Shown: positions 42,361-50,733, counted from the first letter of the stretch. The stretch: 64,000 nucleotides of DNA from Pseudomonas viridiflava (GCF_900582625.1 NZ_UTIQ01000327.1:620001-684000), one strand, 5' to 3'. Translations and numbers: made by a program. Notes: generated by a model not told the origin, from the letters alone.

Positions 42361-43587
42361 TCACTTCACGGCCAAGAAAACCAGGAACGAGGCAGTCAGC
42401 GCGCCAGTTGCCACCAGCGCAAACGAGGTATACGCCGGCAGTCCGAGACTCGCACCCACCGTGATCGCGGCGGCCGCGCAGCTCATTTGCAAAAACCCGA
42501 GTAGTGCCGAGGCAGTACCGGCTTGCTTGCCAAATGGATGCAGCGCAATGGCCGTACCCAGCGGATTAACAAGCCCCATTCCCAATAGAAAAACCGTCTG
42601 AGACACACAAAACGCCACGAAATTATCGGGCGCAACAAACAACCCAGCGCTTCCCGCCAACGCCGCCACGATGCCACAACGGCCTACGAATGCGGGGCCT
42701 TTGACGCGCGCCAGACGCGGCGCCGTAAATCCCGCGCCGAAGACCACGAAAACGGTGGCGGCGAAAAACACGCCCAGTTGCAGCGACGACAAGCCGAAGC
42801 CGCCCATCAAGATCGCCGGAGCCATGGAGAAAAACGCGTAGAGCGTGCCGATCACCAAACTCACCGACAATGCCGGCGCAATGAAACGGCGATCCAGCAG
42901 CAACCGCTTGTAGCTCGAAAGAATCGCGCCGATCGAGAGCTTCACCCGGTTGTCGGCACCATGGGTTTCGCCCAGCCGCGCCGCGTAGTGAACGGCCAGC
43001 ACCACCGCGAGGATCGCCACGAAACCGAACGTCGCACGCCAGCCGAAAAAGCTGCTGAACAACCCGCCGAGTAGCGGTGAAAATCCCGGCGCAGCGGCCA
43101 TAGCCACCATGATCATCGCCAGCGTGCGGGCAAGCTCATCGCCGTCAAACAAGTCGCGGGCGATAGCGCGTGACAGCACCGACGTCGCGCAAACCCCCAG
43201 CGCTTGAACGATTCGCCCGGCGATTAGAACGGATAGCGTGTGCGACATCGCGCAGACGGCACTGCCCACAACGAACAACACCACGCCCGCCATCACCAAC
43301 CGGCGACGACCGAAGCGGTCCGACAGCGGCCCGACAAACAACTGGCCCAAGGCAAATGCCAGGAAAAAGCTGCTAAGCGTGGCGCTGAGTTCAGTCACCG
43401 AAGCGCCTAGATCGCCCGCCATCGCAGGGAAGGCCGGAAGAATGATATTGGTCGCCAGCGCACCGAGGGCGGCGAAACCTGCCAAGAGAAACAACAGCTC
43501 TCCAGTCAGGCGGATTGGCGTCTTCATCGTCGCTACGTTTTCCTGCGCGGGCAGGCGATTGTGTTCAGTGGTTTCCATCGCGGACAT
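42361..43587 (-). CDS. MFS drug efflux transporter, Bcr/CflA-like
   Basis: A 408-residue protein with about 12 hydrophobic helices and major-facilitator loop motifs GQLFVGPLSDRFGRRRLVMAG (motif A) and a PGFSPLLGG block (motif C region) typical of drug:proton antiporters. The start is uncertain: ATG codons at 43587, 43578 and 43527 are in frame and none has a strong ribosome site. It lies downstream of a MarR regulator on the same strand, a common pairing for efflux control. Confidence 0.88.
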   Translation of the reverse strand: MSAMETTEHNRLPAQENVATMKTPIRLTGELLFLLAGFAALGALATNIILPAFPAMAGDLGASVTELSATLSSFFLAFALGQLFVGPLSDRFGRRRLVMAGVVLFVVGSAVCAMSHTLSVLIAGRIVQALGVCATSVLSRAIARDLFDGDELARTLAMIMVAMAAAPGFSPLLGGLFSSFFGWRATFGFVAILAVVLAVHYAARLGETHGADNRVKLSIGAILSSYKRLLLDRRFIAPALSVSLVIGTLYAFFSMAPAILMGGFGLSSLQLGVFFAATVFVVFGAGFTAPRLARVKGPAFVGRCGIVAALAGSAGLFVAPDNFVAFCVSQTVFLLGMGLVNPLGTAIALHPFGKQAGTASALLGFLQMSCAAAAITVGASLGLPAYTSFALVATGALTASFLVFLAVK

Positions 43588-43670
43588 CCGTATGGCTGCA
43601 GTGCAACAAGCCCGAAGGTGAGGAAAGAGCCGAGTGGTAGTCGAGCTCTGCGTTAATAATCAACGTGGGT

Positions 43671-44126
43671 TCAGCGCGTGACATCGGCTTCTTCGCCGAG
43701 CGAGGCGATACAGCCGTCGAGCAGCTCGTGCAGCAAGGCGACCCGCTCGACACCGAGCTGTTCGTTCAGCACCGTCTGCGCTTGCTTCCAGGCCACCAGG
43801 CCCTCCTCCCGCTTGGCCCTGCCAGCGTCGGTCGCCTCAACCAGACGGCTTCTTGCATCCCCCCCGGCGCCCACGGCAACCCAGCCCTGCGTCACCAACG
43901 GCTGCATATTTCTGCTCAAGGTCGAGGCATCCATTTGCATGCGTTTTGCCAGGTCGCCGGGGCGAATCGGCCCGAGTTTGACGATGAAAGAAAGCAGCGC
44001 GTACTGCGTATTTTTAAGACCGGACTGCGCGACAAAGCTGTCGTAGTGACGCGTGACGATACGGGTCAGCTGACGAAGCTTGAGGTTGGTACAGCCCTGA
44101 GGGGTGATTGGCTTGTTCATGGACAT
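43671..44126 (-). CDS. MarR family transcriptional regulator
   Basis: A 151-residue winged-helix repressor: LGPIRPGDLAKRMQMDASTLSRNMQPLVTQGWV is the recognition region, and VEATDAGRAKREEGLVAWKQAQ the C-terminal dimer helix. ATG at 44126 is one of three close candidates. A perfect palindrome lies eight bases upstream, suggesting autoregulation. It probably controls the adjacent MFS gene. Confidence 0.88.
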   Translation of the reverse strand: MSMNKPITPQGCTNLKLRQLTRIVTRHYDSFVAQSGLKNTQYALLSFIVKLGPIRPGDLAKRMQMDASTLSRNMQPLVTQGWVAVGAGGDARSRLVEATDAGRAKREEGLVAWKQAQTVLNEQLGVERVALLHELLDGCIASLGEEADVTR

Positions 44127-44133
44127 GAGTGTA

Positions 44134-44150
44134 TATGCAACAGTTGCATA
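44134..44150. promoter_or_regulatory. MarR operator TATGCAAC-A-GTTGCATA
   Basis: A perfect 8-1-8 inverted repeat directly upstream of the marR-like start. A partial further half-site (TGCAAT) follows at 44151. Confidence 0.6.
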
Positions 44151-44253
44151 TGCAATCATTCACGCGACGAGTAAGTTCGGCGCGAAGCGTGATCGAAGGG
44201 AGTGAGTGTTGCGAAGAACCGCGCCCCCGTGGGCGAGAGGCACGGATAACGAG

Positions 44254-45222
44254 TTAGCCGCCGATGATTTTCATCACGGTAACGCCGCCAGAAAAGGCGA
44301 CCTCCTGCTTGTCCCCCAGCGCTTTCATCAATAGTCCTTGCAGCGCAGGCAAAGCTTGGTGGCGGGGTTTTTCCAGCAGGTCGCCAACGTAGTGGCGATT
44401 GCTCGACGACAGGCAACCATGCAACCAGCCGGTGGACGACAGGCGCAGGCGAGAACAGGTACGGCAGAACGGCACGCTTTCGTTGGCAATAACGCCAAAA
44501 TAGCCGTGGCCGGGAATTTGATAACGCAGCGCCGTAGCATCCAGCGGCGCGTCGGCTTGTTGGTAGTCGTAACGCTCGCCAATCATTTCCAGCAGCGACG
44601 GCATGCTGATGAATTGCTGCTGAAAGCTGTTGCCATCACGGGCCAGGTGGCCCATGCGCATCAGCTCGATAAACCGCAGTTCGAAGCCACGCTCCAGGCA
44701 GTAATCGAGCAGCGGCAGCACTTGATCAAGGTTTTGGCCCCGCAGCGGCACCATGTTCAGTTTGATTTTCATGCCCGCCGCCCGCGCCTGTTCCAGACCG
44801 TCGAGCACGGTGGCCAGGTCGCCACCGCGAGCGATTCGGCGGAACGCGGTCGGGTCGAGGGTGTCGAGGGAAACATTCAGTCGGCGGATACCGGCTTCGC
44901 GCAGAATCGGCAGTTTTTTCGCCAGCAACTGACCGTTGGTAGTCAGGCTGATATCGCGCAGGCCCAGCGTGCTGACGCCTTGCAACAGCGCCTCCAGCTT
45001 GGGACTGACCAGCGGCTCGCCACCGGTAATGCGCAGTTGCTCGATGCCGGCCGCCTCGATCAGGTAAGCCACGCCACGCACCAGCGCATCGGCCGAGAGT
45101 TCGTCTTGCGCTGCGACCAGGCGCTTGCCGTCTGGCACGCAATACGTACAGGCGTAATTACAAGCGGCGGTCAGACTGATCCGTAAATTGCGGAAGCGCC
45201 TGCCCTGACGGTCAACGATCAT
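44254..45222 (-). CDS. moaA: GTP 3',8-cyclase (molybdenum cofactor biosynthesis)
   Basis: A 322-residue radical SAM enzyme that starts molybdopterin synthesis from GTP. The SAM cluster motif is CNYACTYC (Cys21, Cys25, Cys28), with LRITGGEPLV after it. The second cluster is CRTC...GCL near residue 260, and the protein ends with the required Gly-Gly. No other moa genes adjoin, so this may be a second moaA copy. Its product would supply cofactor for XdhB in this window and for other Mo enzymes. Confidence 0.94.
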   Translation of the reverse strand: MIVDRQGRRFRNLRISLTAACNYACTYCVPDGKRLVAAQDELSADALVRGVAYLIEAAGIEQLRITGGEPLVSPKLEALLQGVSTLGLRDISLTTNGQLLAKKLPILREAGIRRLNVSLDTLDPTAFRRIARGGDLATVLDGLEQARAAGMKIKLNMVPLRGQNLDQVLPLLDYCLERGFELRFIELMRMGHLARDGNSFQQQFISMPSLLEMIGERYDYQQADAPLDATALRYQIPGHGYFGVIANESVPFCRTCSRLRLSSTGWLHGCLSSSNRHYVGDLLEKPRHQALPALQGLLMKALGDKQEVAFSGGVTVMKIIGG

Positions 45223-45313
45223 GGATGACTCCGGCGAAGAATAGGCCGGAGTATAAGCCTGCGGTCAGCCAATCTGCATGCCGTACATGCCCAAATAGAC
45301 TGACTGAATGGGC

Positions 45314-45952
45314 TCAGATGACTGGAGGCTCGCCATCGCGCTTGCGCTTGTTACCCATGCGAACGCCGATGTCCATCAGGAATTGGAAGAAGCCTTCCTG
45401 GTCTTCCAGCACATTGCTCCAGAACGGCGAGTGGTACAGCGCCACGGCGCCGTGCACCAGCGCCCAGGCCGCGCAGTAATGGAAGTACGGCGGAACGTCT
45501 TCCAGCTTGCCTTCGGCGATACGGCCTTTGATCAGCAAGGTCAGGCGTTCGAAGTTGGAGGCGCGAATTTTATGCAGCTGCTCGACCATTTCCGGCACTT
45601 GATTGCCCTTGACCACTTTCTCTTCCAGGCGGTCGAACAGGCGATAGCGCTGCGGGTCGCGCATGCGGAATTCGAAATAGGCGCGGGACAACGCTTCCTT
45701 GTCGCGGTCCACGTCGGCCGAATGCAGCAGTTCGTTCAAATCCCGCTCGTAGTCGAGCATCAGACGCAGATACACCTCAGCCTTGGATTTGAAGTGCTTA
45801 TAGATAGTGCCTTTGCCAATCCCTACGGCGTCGGCGATCATCTCGACCGTGACGCTATCCTCACCCTGTTCTAGGAAGAGTTTCAGCGCGACATCGAGAA
45901 TCTCTTGCTCGCGGCGGCGAAATTCACGGATCTTTCGGGGTTCTTTCTGCAT
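45314..45952 (-). CDS. TetR family transcriptional regulator
   Basis: A 212-residue regulator with the N-terminal HTH REQEILDVALKLFLEQGEDSVTVEMIADAVGIGKGTIYKHFKSK and a helical C-terminal ligand domain. The arrangement upstream of a divergent gene and near tatD matches PA2957 of P. aeruginosa, as I recall. Target genes are not evident from the sequence; the divergent class V aminotransferase starts 79 bases away. Confidence 0.9.
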   Translation of the reverse strand: MQKEPRKIREFRRREQEILDVALKLFLEQGEDSVTVEMIADAVGIGKGTIYKHFKSKAEVYLRLMLDYERDLNELLHSADVDRDKEALSRAYFEFRMRDPQRYRLFDRLEEKVVKGNQVPEMVEQLHKIRASNFERLTLLIKGRIAEGKLEDVPPYFHYCAAWALVHGAVALYHSPFWSNVLEDQEGFFQFLMDIGVRMGNKRKRDGEPPVI

Positions 45953-46030
45953 AGGAAGAGACTGCGGAGGTCAAAAATCGAAGCCGCGTATTATGCCTAT
46001 TTAGTGCCAAATTGCACGGATCATCAGACC

Positions 46031-47164
46031 ATGTACGCCTTTCATGACGAGTTTAAGCAAGATCCTGGCTTGCGCTATCTCAATCACGCTGCCGTTGCCC
46101 CATGGCCACGACGCGCCGCCGAGGCAGTTGCGCAGTTCGCTGAACAGAACGTGCTGCTGGGCGCGCGTGACTATGCCGATTGGATGAATATTGAGCAGCG
46201 CCTGCGCGAACGCTTTATGCGTCTGCTTAATGCGCCGTCCACCGACGACGTGGCGCTGGTGAAAAATACCTCCGAGGCGCTTTCTTTTGTGGCGTTTGGT
46301 CTGGACTGGCAGCCGGGCGAGCAAATCATCATCAGCGACGAGGAGTTCCCCTCCAACCGCGTGGTGTGGGAGGCTCTGGCGCCATTGGGCGTCGAGGTGG
46401 TGCAAGTCAGCCTTAGCGGTCTGGACCCTGAGCAGAATCTGTTGAATGCCTGTGGTCCGAAAACGCGCTTAATGGCCATCAGCGCGGTGCAGTTCGCCAG
46501 CGGCCTGCGCCTCGACCTGACCAAACTCGGCCATGGCTGCCGCCAGCGCGGTGTGCTGTTTTGTGTGGATGCCATCCAGCAATTGGGCGCGCAGCCCTTC
46601 GACGTGCAAGCGAACCAATGCGACTTCGCCATGGCCGACGGTCACAAATGGCTGCTCGGCCCAGAAGGCCTAGGCGTTTTCTACTGCCGCGCGGAAATGC
46701 GTGAGCAACTAAAACTGCACGAATACGGCTGGCACATGCTCGAGCGTATGGGCGACTACACCCGCACAGACTGGGAGCCCGCTCGCAGCGCCAGACGTTT
46801 CGAGTGCGGCAGCCCGAACATGCTAGGCGCCATGGCGCTTGAAGCGAGCCTGTCGCTGTTGGAAGAAGTCAGCATGGTGCGCGTGGGCGAGTTGATAGAG
46901 GAACGCGTGCAATGGTTGCAAGACGGTCTCACCGCCCTGCCCGGCCTCACGCTGCATTCGCCACTGAATCCGCTGCGGCGGGCGGGCATCATCACCTTTA
47001 GCGTTGATGGGCATGACACGCAGGCGCTATATCAGAAATTGAAAGCGCAGGACGTGGTGTGCATTCCGCGCGGCAAAGGCATCCGTTTGTCGCCGCACTT
47101 TTACACCGAAGCGCGGGTGATCGAGGAAACCCTGGCGGTGCTCCAGCAGGCAATTGCTGGCTGA
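46031..47164 (+). CDS. Class V aminotransferase / cysteine desulfurase-like PLP enzyme
   Basis: A 377-residue fold I PLP enzyme. The cofactor lysine is in MADGHKWLLGPEG near residue 206, preceded by the Asp/His pair region FCVDAIQQLGAQP. Other blocks are LNHAAVAPWPRRAAEAV at the start and RFECGSPNMLGAMAL. ATG at 46031 begins the conserved N terminus. Substrate is unknown; it lacks the long Cys loop expected of NifS/IscS. It is divergent from the TetR gene and followed by a small RNA. Confidence 0.88.
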   Translation: MYAFHDEFKQDPGLRYLNHAAVAPWPRRAAEAVAQFAEQNVLLGARDYADWMNIEQRLRERFMRLLNAPSTDDVALVKNTSEALSFVAFGLDWQPGEQIIISDEEFPSNRVVWEALAPLGVEVVQVSLSGLDPEQNLLNACGPKTRLMAISAVQFASGLRLDLTKLGHGCRQRGVLFCVDAIQQLGAQPFDVQANQCDFAMADGHKWLLGPEGLGVFYCRAEMREQLKLHEYGWHMLERMGDYTRTDWEPARSARRFECGSPNMLGAMALEASLSLLEEVSMVRVGELIEERVQWLQDGLTALPGLTLHSPLNPLRRAGIITFSVDGHDTQALYQKLKAQDVVCIPRGKGIRLSPHFYTEARVIEETLAVLQQAIAG

Positions 47165-47253
47165 GCACTCAACAGCGGCGCCGGTATTCCAAATATGTTT
47201 AAGCAGGCGGTTGGCAGCACTGGCGGATCAGCGAAGTTCGCCAATACTGATGG

Positions 47254-47372
47254 TTACTGGCGTGGGCATCTCCCCCAAGTGCCGCGCCAGCCAAGGTACC
47301 GTGGACTGTGTACCTTGATTTACTCCTAATGGTCTTAACCCGGATTCATCCCCCAGAGTCCGGGTTTTTTTT
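47254..47372 (+). ncRNA. rgsA: Structured small RNA, probable RgsA
   Basis: Three successive hairpins end in an intrinsic terminator: CTGGCG(T)GGGCA...TGCC(G)CGCCAG (47257-47290), CAAGGTAC...GTACCTTG (47292-47317), and AACCCGGA...TCCGGGTT plus a T run (47337-47372). CAATACT at 47242-47248 resembles a sigma-S -10 and predicts a transcript of about 119 nt. Length and position upstream of tatD match RgsA of P. aeruginosa as I recall it, an RpoS-dependent Hfq-binding sRNA reported to act on fis and acpP mRNA. No open frame fits the region. Confidence 0.75.
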
Positions 47373-47393
47373 CATTTCGGTTTTATAGCTGCT

Positions 47394-47510
47394 GCGCTCG
47401 GTCTGGCTGCGTTGGACTGGGCGTGCGAGATGCTCATTGGCTTGATGCCAACTCCGCTCTCTCCCACCCAGTCCGCCTTGCCATACCTTCGCTCGCGACG
47501 CTCTAAAAGC
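47394..47510 (+). repeat. Structured dispersed element, copy C
   Basis: Conserved ATGCTCATTGGC...GCCAACTCCGCT loop with hairpin TTGGC-TTGAT-GCCAA (47437-47451). The outer stem GGACTGGG (47414-47421) pairs with CCCAGTCC (47467-47474), a sequence unrelated to the stems of copies A and B. Confidence 0.82.
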
Positions 47511-47557
47511 GAAATCTGCGTTTGGCCATGAAGAGCGAGATCAAGATCGAGATCAAG

Positions 47558-47833
47558 GGCGGCTTCGCTTTGCTGGCCAGGGGCAAGGGCGAGGTCGAGG
47601 GCGGCTTTGCTTTGCTTGCCAAGGGCAAGGGCGAGGTCAAGGGCGGCTTTGCTTTGCTCGCCAAGGGCGAAGGCGAGATCAAGGGCGGCTTTGCTTTGCT
47701 CGCCAAGGGCAAAGGCGAGATCAAGGGCGGCTTTGCTTTGCTCGCTAAGGGCAAAGGCGAGATCAAGGGCGGCTTTGCTTTGCTCGCTAAGGGCAAAGGC
47801 AGAGGCAGAGGCAGAGGCAGAGGCAGAGGCAAA
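47558..47833 (+). repeat. 42-bp x 6 minisatellite followed by a GGCARA hexamer tract
   Basis: Units start with GGCGGC at 47558, 47600, 47642, 47684, 47726 and 47768, exactly 42 bases apart. They differ by a few substitutions; the 4th to 6th are nearly identical. From 47792 the pattern changes to GGCAAA, five GGCAGA and GGCAAA. The array is free of stops in at least two plus frames and one minus frame; the best plus frame repeats GGFALLAKGKGEIK. No ribosome site precedes it, so I do not call a gene. Confidence 0.9.
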
Positions 47834-47849
47834 TGCTGGCGGGTTTTTT

Positions 47850-47876
47850 GTGGGAGAGGCTTTAGCCTCGATGCTT
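47850..47876. repeat. Single REP half, GAGGC subtype
   Basis: GGGAGAGGCTTTAGCCTCGATGC, lying between the minisatellite and the 3' end of tatD. Confidence 0.8.
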
Positions 47877-47913
47877 TTGCGGGTGACTCGATTACTTCAG
47901 AGGTGACTGCCGA

Positions 47914-48699
47914 TCACTCTGCTACGTGAGCAAGAGGGAACAGGCGTTTGAAGTTTTCGGTGGTTTGCTGGGCGAACGTTTCGTAGTCGACGCCGCGGTG
48001 GTTGGCGAGAAATTCGGCTACTTCGCGCACGTATTGCGGCAGGTTGGGTTTGCCGCGGTAGGGAATAGGGGCAAGGTAGGGGGAGTCGGTTTCGACCAGC
48101 AGGCGGTCGGCGGGCACTTGGCGGGCGACTTCGCGTAAGGCGTCGGCGTTGCGGAAGGTGACGATGCCGGACAAGGAGATGTAGAAGCCCAGGTCGAGCG
48201 CGGCCTTGGCCATGGGCCAGTCTTCGGTGAAGCAGTGCAGCACGCCGGCGGTGGACAAGGCAGCTTCACGCAGCAGTTCAAGCGTATCGGCGCGAGCTTC
48301 GCGGGTGTGGACGATGACGGGTTTGCCAGTGATTTTCGCCGCTTCCAGATGCAGACGAAACGCTTCGCGCTGCAACTCGGCGGCTTCCGGTTCGTAGTGG
48401 TAGTCCAGGCCGGTTTCACCAATGGCGACCACGCGCGGGTGGTTCAGCTCGTTCAGCAGCCAGTCCAGCGCCGGGGCGGCGCCGGGCTCGAGGTCCAGCG
48501 GGTGCACGCCAACTGAGCAGTCCACGTCGGCGTAGCGCTCGGCCAAACCTTTTACGGCGGCGGCGTTATCGGCACTGACGCCGATGCAAAGGAAATGGCC
48601 GACGCCCCGCGCCCGCGCGGCGTCCAGCGCAGCATCAAGCGAGCCGCCGTGAATGGCGAGGTCGAGGCGGTCAAGGTGACAGTGGGAATCTACCAACAT
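47914..48699 (-). CDS. TatD family metal-dependent hydrolase
   Basis: A 261-residue TIM-barrel deoxyribonuclease-like enzyme. Metal ligands appear in MLVDSHCHLD (His7, His9), AIGETGLDYHYE, VIVHTREA, LHCFTED and VETDSPYLAP. The YcfH-like branch fits its usual place next to pilZ, holB and tmk. Such proteins may act in DNA end processing or quality control. It is the last gene of a leftward series from fabD or earlier. Confidence 0.93.
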   Translation of the reverse strand: MLVDSHCHLDRLDLAIHGGSLDAALDAARARGVGHFLCIGVSADNAAAVKGLAERYADVDCSVGVHPLDLEPGAAPALDWLLNELNHPRVVAIGETGLDYHYEPEAAELQREAFRLHLEAAKITGKPVIVHTREARADTLELLREAALSTAGVLHCFTEDWPMAKAALDLGFYISLSGIVTFRNADALREVARQVPADRLLVETDSPYLAPIPYRGKPNLPQYVREVAEFLANHRGVDYETFAQQTTENFKRLFPLAHVAE

Positions 48700-48711
48700 G
48701 CGCAGCGGGGC

Positions 48712-49068
48712 TTACATCGTGTGGGTCGGGCGGTCGGAAGTCAGCGCGCCCGCGAGGTAGGTTTCGATTTTGTTGCGGGCGGTGTTATCGCCGTCGTTGA
48801 ACTGCACGCCGACGCCAGCGGCACGGTTGCCTTGGGCGCCTTTGGGGGTAATCCATACGACTTTACCGGCGACCGGAATTTTTTCCGGTTCGTCCATCAG
48901 GTTGAGCAACATAAACACTTCGTCGCCCAGCTTGTAGCTTTTGTTCGTAGGAATGAACAAACCGCCGTTTTTAATGAAGGGCATGTACGCGGCATAGAGC
49001 ACGGACTTGTCCTTGATGGTCAGGGACAGGATTCCGTTACGCGGGCCAAGATTCGGTGGCATGCTCAT
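48712..49068 (-). CDS. pilZ: PilZ domain protein
   Basis: A 118-residue protein consisting of a PilZ domain. The founding PilZ is required for type IV pilus biogenesis with FimX and PilB. This one starts MSMPPNLGPRNGILSLTIKDKSVLYAAYMPF and, like the P. aeruginosa protein, lacks the RxxxR and DxSxxG residues for c-di-GMP binding. Its position between holB and tatD is the conserved pilZ locus. Confidence 0.92.
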   Translation of the reverse strand: MSMPPNLGPRNGILSLTIKDKSVLYAAYMPFIKNGGLFIPTNKSYKLGDEVFMLLNLMDEPEKIPVAGKVVWITPKGAQGNRAAGVGVQFNDGDNTARNKIETYLAGALTSDRPTHTM

Positions 49069-49103
49069 GCTGCATTCCTAGCTTACTGATTCAAGGGCTG
49101 ATT

Positions 49104-50090
49104 CTAGCCTTGTCCGGGCAGGCTTGCCCACTGCACAAGCAGTGCTTCGAGTAGCAAAACGCGATTCAAGTTGGCTTTGCCCAATACTTTTTGACGCTGC
49201 GCCAGCAGCCATTCCTGAATCGCCAACACCTTGGCCTGCCCCGACTTGTCCGCCAGGTACTGCACCACCTTGCGCATATCGGCCAAACCCAAACCGTCTT
49301 CGTCTTTGGTGAGCTGGTAACGCAGCGTCAGCTGCGCCCACTCGCAAAACCAGTCGAACAGTTGCAGCATCGGAATGCTGTTCCAGCCTTCGGCCAACTG
49401 GCTCGCTGCCACCTGCTGCTTGAGAAGTTTCTTCACGCCGTCGACGACCTGTGCACGCTGTTCGCGAACGCCTTGAGCATTCAACTTGACGGCATTCAAC
49501 GGCGAGCCGGCGGCCAGGGTCAGCAGCTCAACGCGCTCCTCGGCGCTGCAATCGGGTAAGGCCTCCGCCAACCACGCCATGCTCTGCGCTTCGCTCGGCA
49601 ACGGACAGGCTTGCTGCACACAGCGGCTTTTGACCGTTGGCAGCAAACGGCTCGGTTGATGGCACACCAGCAACAGCACGGTGTCGCCAGACGGCTCTTC
49701 CAGGCTTTTCAGCAAGGCATTCGCCGCATTCAGGTTCATCGATTCAGCAGGCTCAACCAGCACAACCTTGCGGCCCGCCAGCTGCGCCGTTTGCACCACA
49801 AACCCCACCAGCTCGCGCACTTGGTCGACCTTGATGGCTTTGTCGGCCTCTTCGGGCTCAAGAATAAAGTTGTCCGGATGGGTGCCTGCGGCCAGCAACA
49901 CGCAGGATTTGCACTTGCCACACGCTCGCAGATTCTCTGGTGCGCGGCAAAGCAGCGCGGCCATCAGGTTTTCTGCCAGCGCCCGTTTACCAATCCCCGC
50001 AGGGCCGTGCAACAAGTAAGCGTGCGCGTGCTGCGCGCGGCCAGCCAGGGTTTGCCAAAGACTGGTCTGCCAGGGAAAAACCTCAGCCAC
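49104..50090 (-). CDS. holB: DNA polymerase III delta-prime subunit
   Basis: A 328-residue clamp-loader subunit. The Walker-A-like loop is HGPAGIGKRA, and a zinc-binding Cys set is present (CRAPENLRACGKCKSC). The sensor-like motif LLKSLEEPSGDTVLLLVCHQP also appears. GTG at 50090 overlaps the tmk stop region by eight bases and yields MAEVFPWQTSLWQTL; a longer in-frame start would overlap tmk further. It lies between tmk and pilZ, as in many gamma-proteobacteria. Confidence 0.94.
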   Translation of the reverse strand: MAEVFPWQTSLWQTLAGRAQHAHAYLLHGPAGIGKRALAENLMAALLCRAPENLRACGKCKSCVLLAAGTHPDNFILEPEEADKAIKVDQVRELVGFVVQTAQLAGRKVVLVEPAESMNLNAANALLKSLEEPSGDTVLLLVCHQPSRLLPTVKSRCVQQACPLPSEAQSMAWLAEALPDCSAEERVELLTLAAGSPLNAVKLNAQGVREQRAQVVDGVKKLLKQQVAASQLAEGWNSIPMLQLFDWFCEWAQLTLRYQLTKDEDGLGLADMRKVVQYLADKSGQAKVLAIQEWLLAQRQKVLGKANLNRVLLLEALLVQWASLPGQG

Positions 50091-50715
50091 GGGCGCGCTC
50101 CAGTAACTCGGGTAGAAGGCCATCCAGCGCTACTTGCACGTCGCTGAGTGACTGCGCGGCATCCACCACGCGATAGCGCTGCGGGTGCGCTTCGGCGCGT
50201 TGCAGATACGCGTGACGAACCGCATCGAAGAACGCCCTGCCCTCCTGTTCGAACCGGTCCAGCCGGCCACGCGCGCTGGCGCGGGCCAGGCCGACCTCAA
50301 CGGGCAAGTCGAATATCAGGGTCAGATCAGGCCGCAATTCGCCCTGAACAAAGCGCTCAAGCTCGGCGATACGATCCTGCGGCAGGCCACGACCGCCGCC
50401 CTGATAGGCGTAGGTCGCGTCGGTGAAACGGTCACAAAGCACCACGGCACCACGGGCGAGCGCCGGGCGAATCACCTGCGCCAGATGTTGTGCACGGGCG
50501 GCGAAAACCAGGAGCAGCTCGGTGTCGGCCGCCATCCGCTCATCGCTGGGGGCCAGCAGCAATTCACGAATACGTTCGGCAAGCGGCGTGCCGCCAGGCT
50601 CGCGGCTGAGCACCACGTCCAGCCCTGCAGCCCGCAGATGCTCGGCCAGGTACTCGCGGTTGGTGCTTTTGCCGGCGCCTTCCGGGCCTTCGAGGGTAAT
50701 AAACAGGCCAGTCAC
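50083..50715 (-). CDS. tmk: Thymidylate kinase
   Basis: A 210-residue kinase that converts dTMP to dTDP. P-loop GPEGAGKST (about residues 9-17), the DR motif CDRFTDATYAYQGGGRGL, and the LID region GRLDRFEQEGRAFF are all visible. GTG at 50715 is chosen because AGGA lies eight bases before it; a TTG five codons upstream is unlikely. It is followed with overlap by holB. Confidence 0.94.
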   Translation of the reverse strand: MTGLFITLEGPEGAGKSTNREYLAEHLRAAGLDVVLSREPGGTPLAERIRELLLAPSDERMAADTELLLVFAARAQHLAQVIRPALARGAVVLCDRFTDATYAYQGGGRGLPQDRIAELERFVQGELRPDLTLIFDLPVEVGLARASARGRLDRFEQEGRAFFDAVRHAYLQRAEAHPQRYRVVDAAQSLSDVQVALDGLLPELLERARG

Positions 50716-50733
50716 GGGTGGTCCTTTCAATAG

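Noticed and set aside
47558..47833. CRISPR array
   Set aside because: Repeats are contiguous with no spacers, and no cas genes are present.
47522..47929. Protein of GGFALLAKGKGEIK repeats
   Set aside because: No ribosome site, the array is equally open in other frames and on the other strand, and the frame runs on through a REP element; kept as a DNA repeat finding only.
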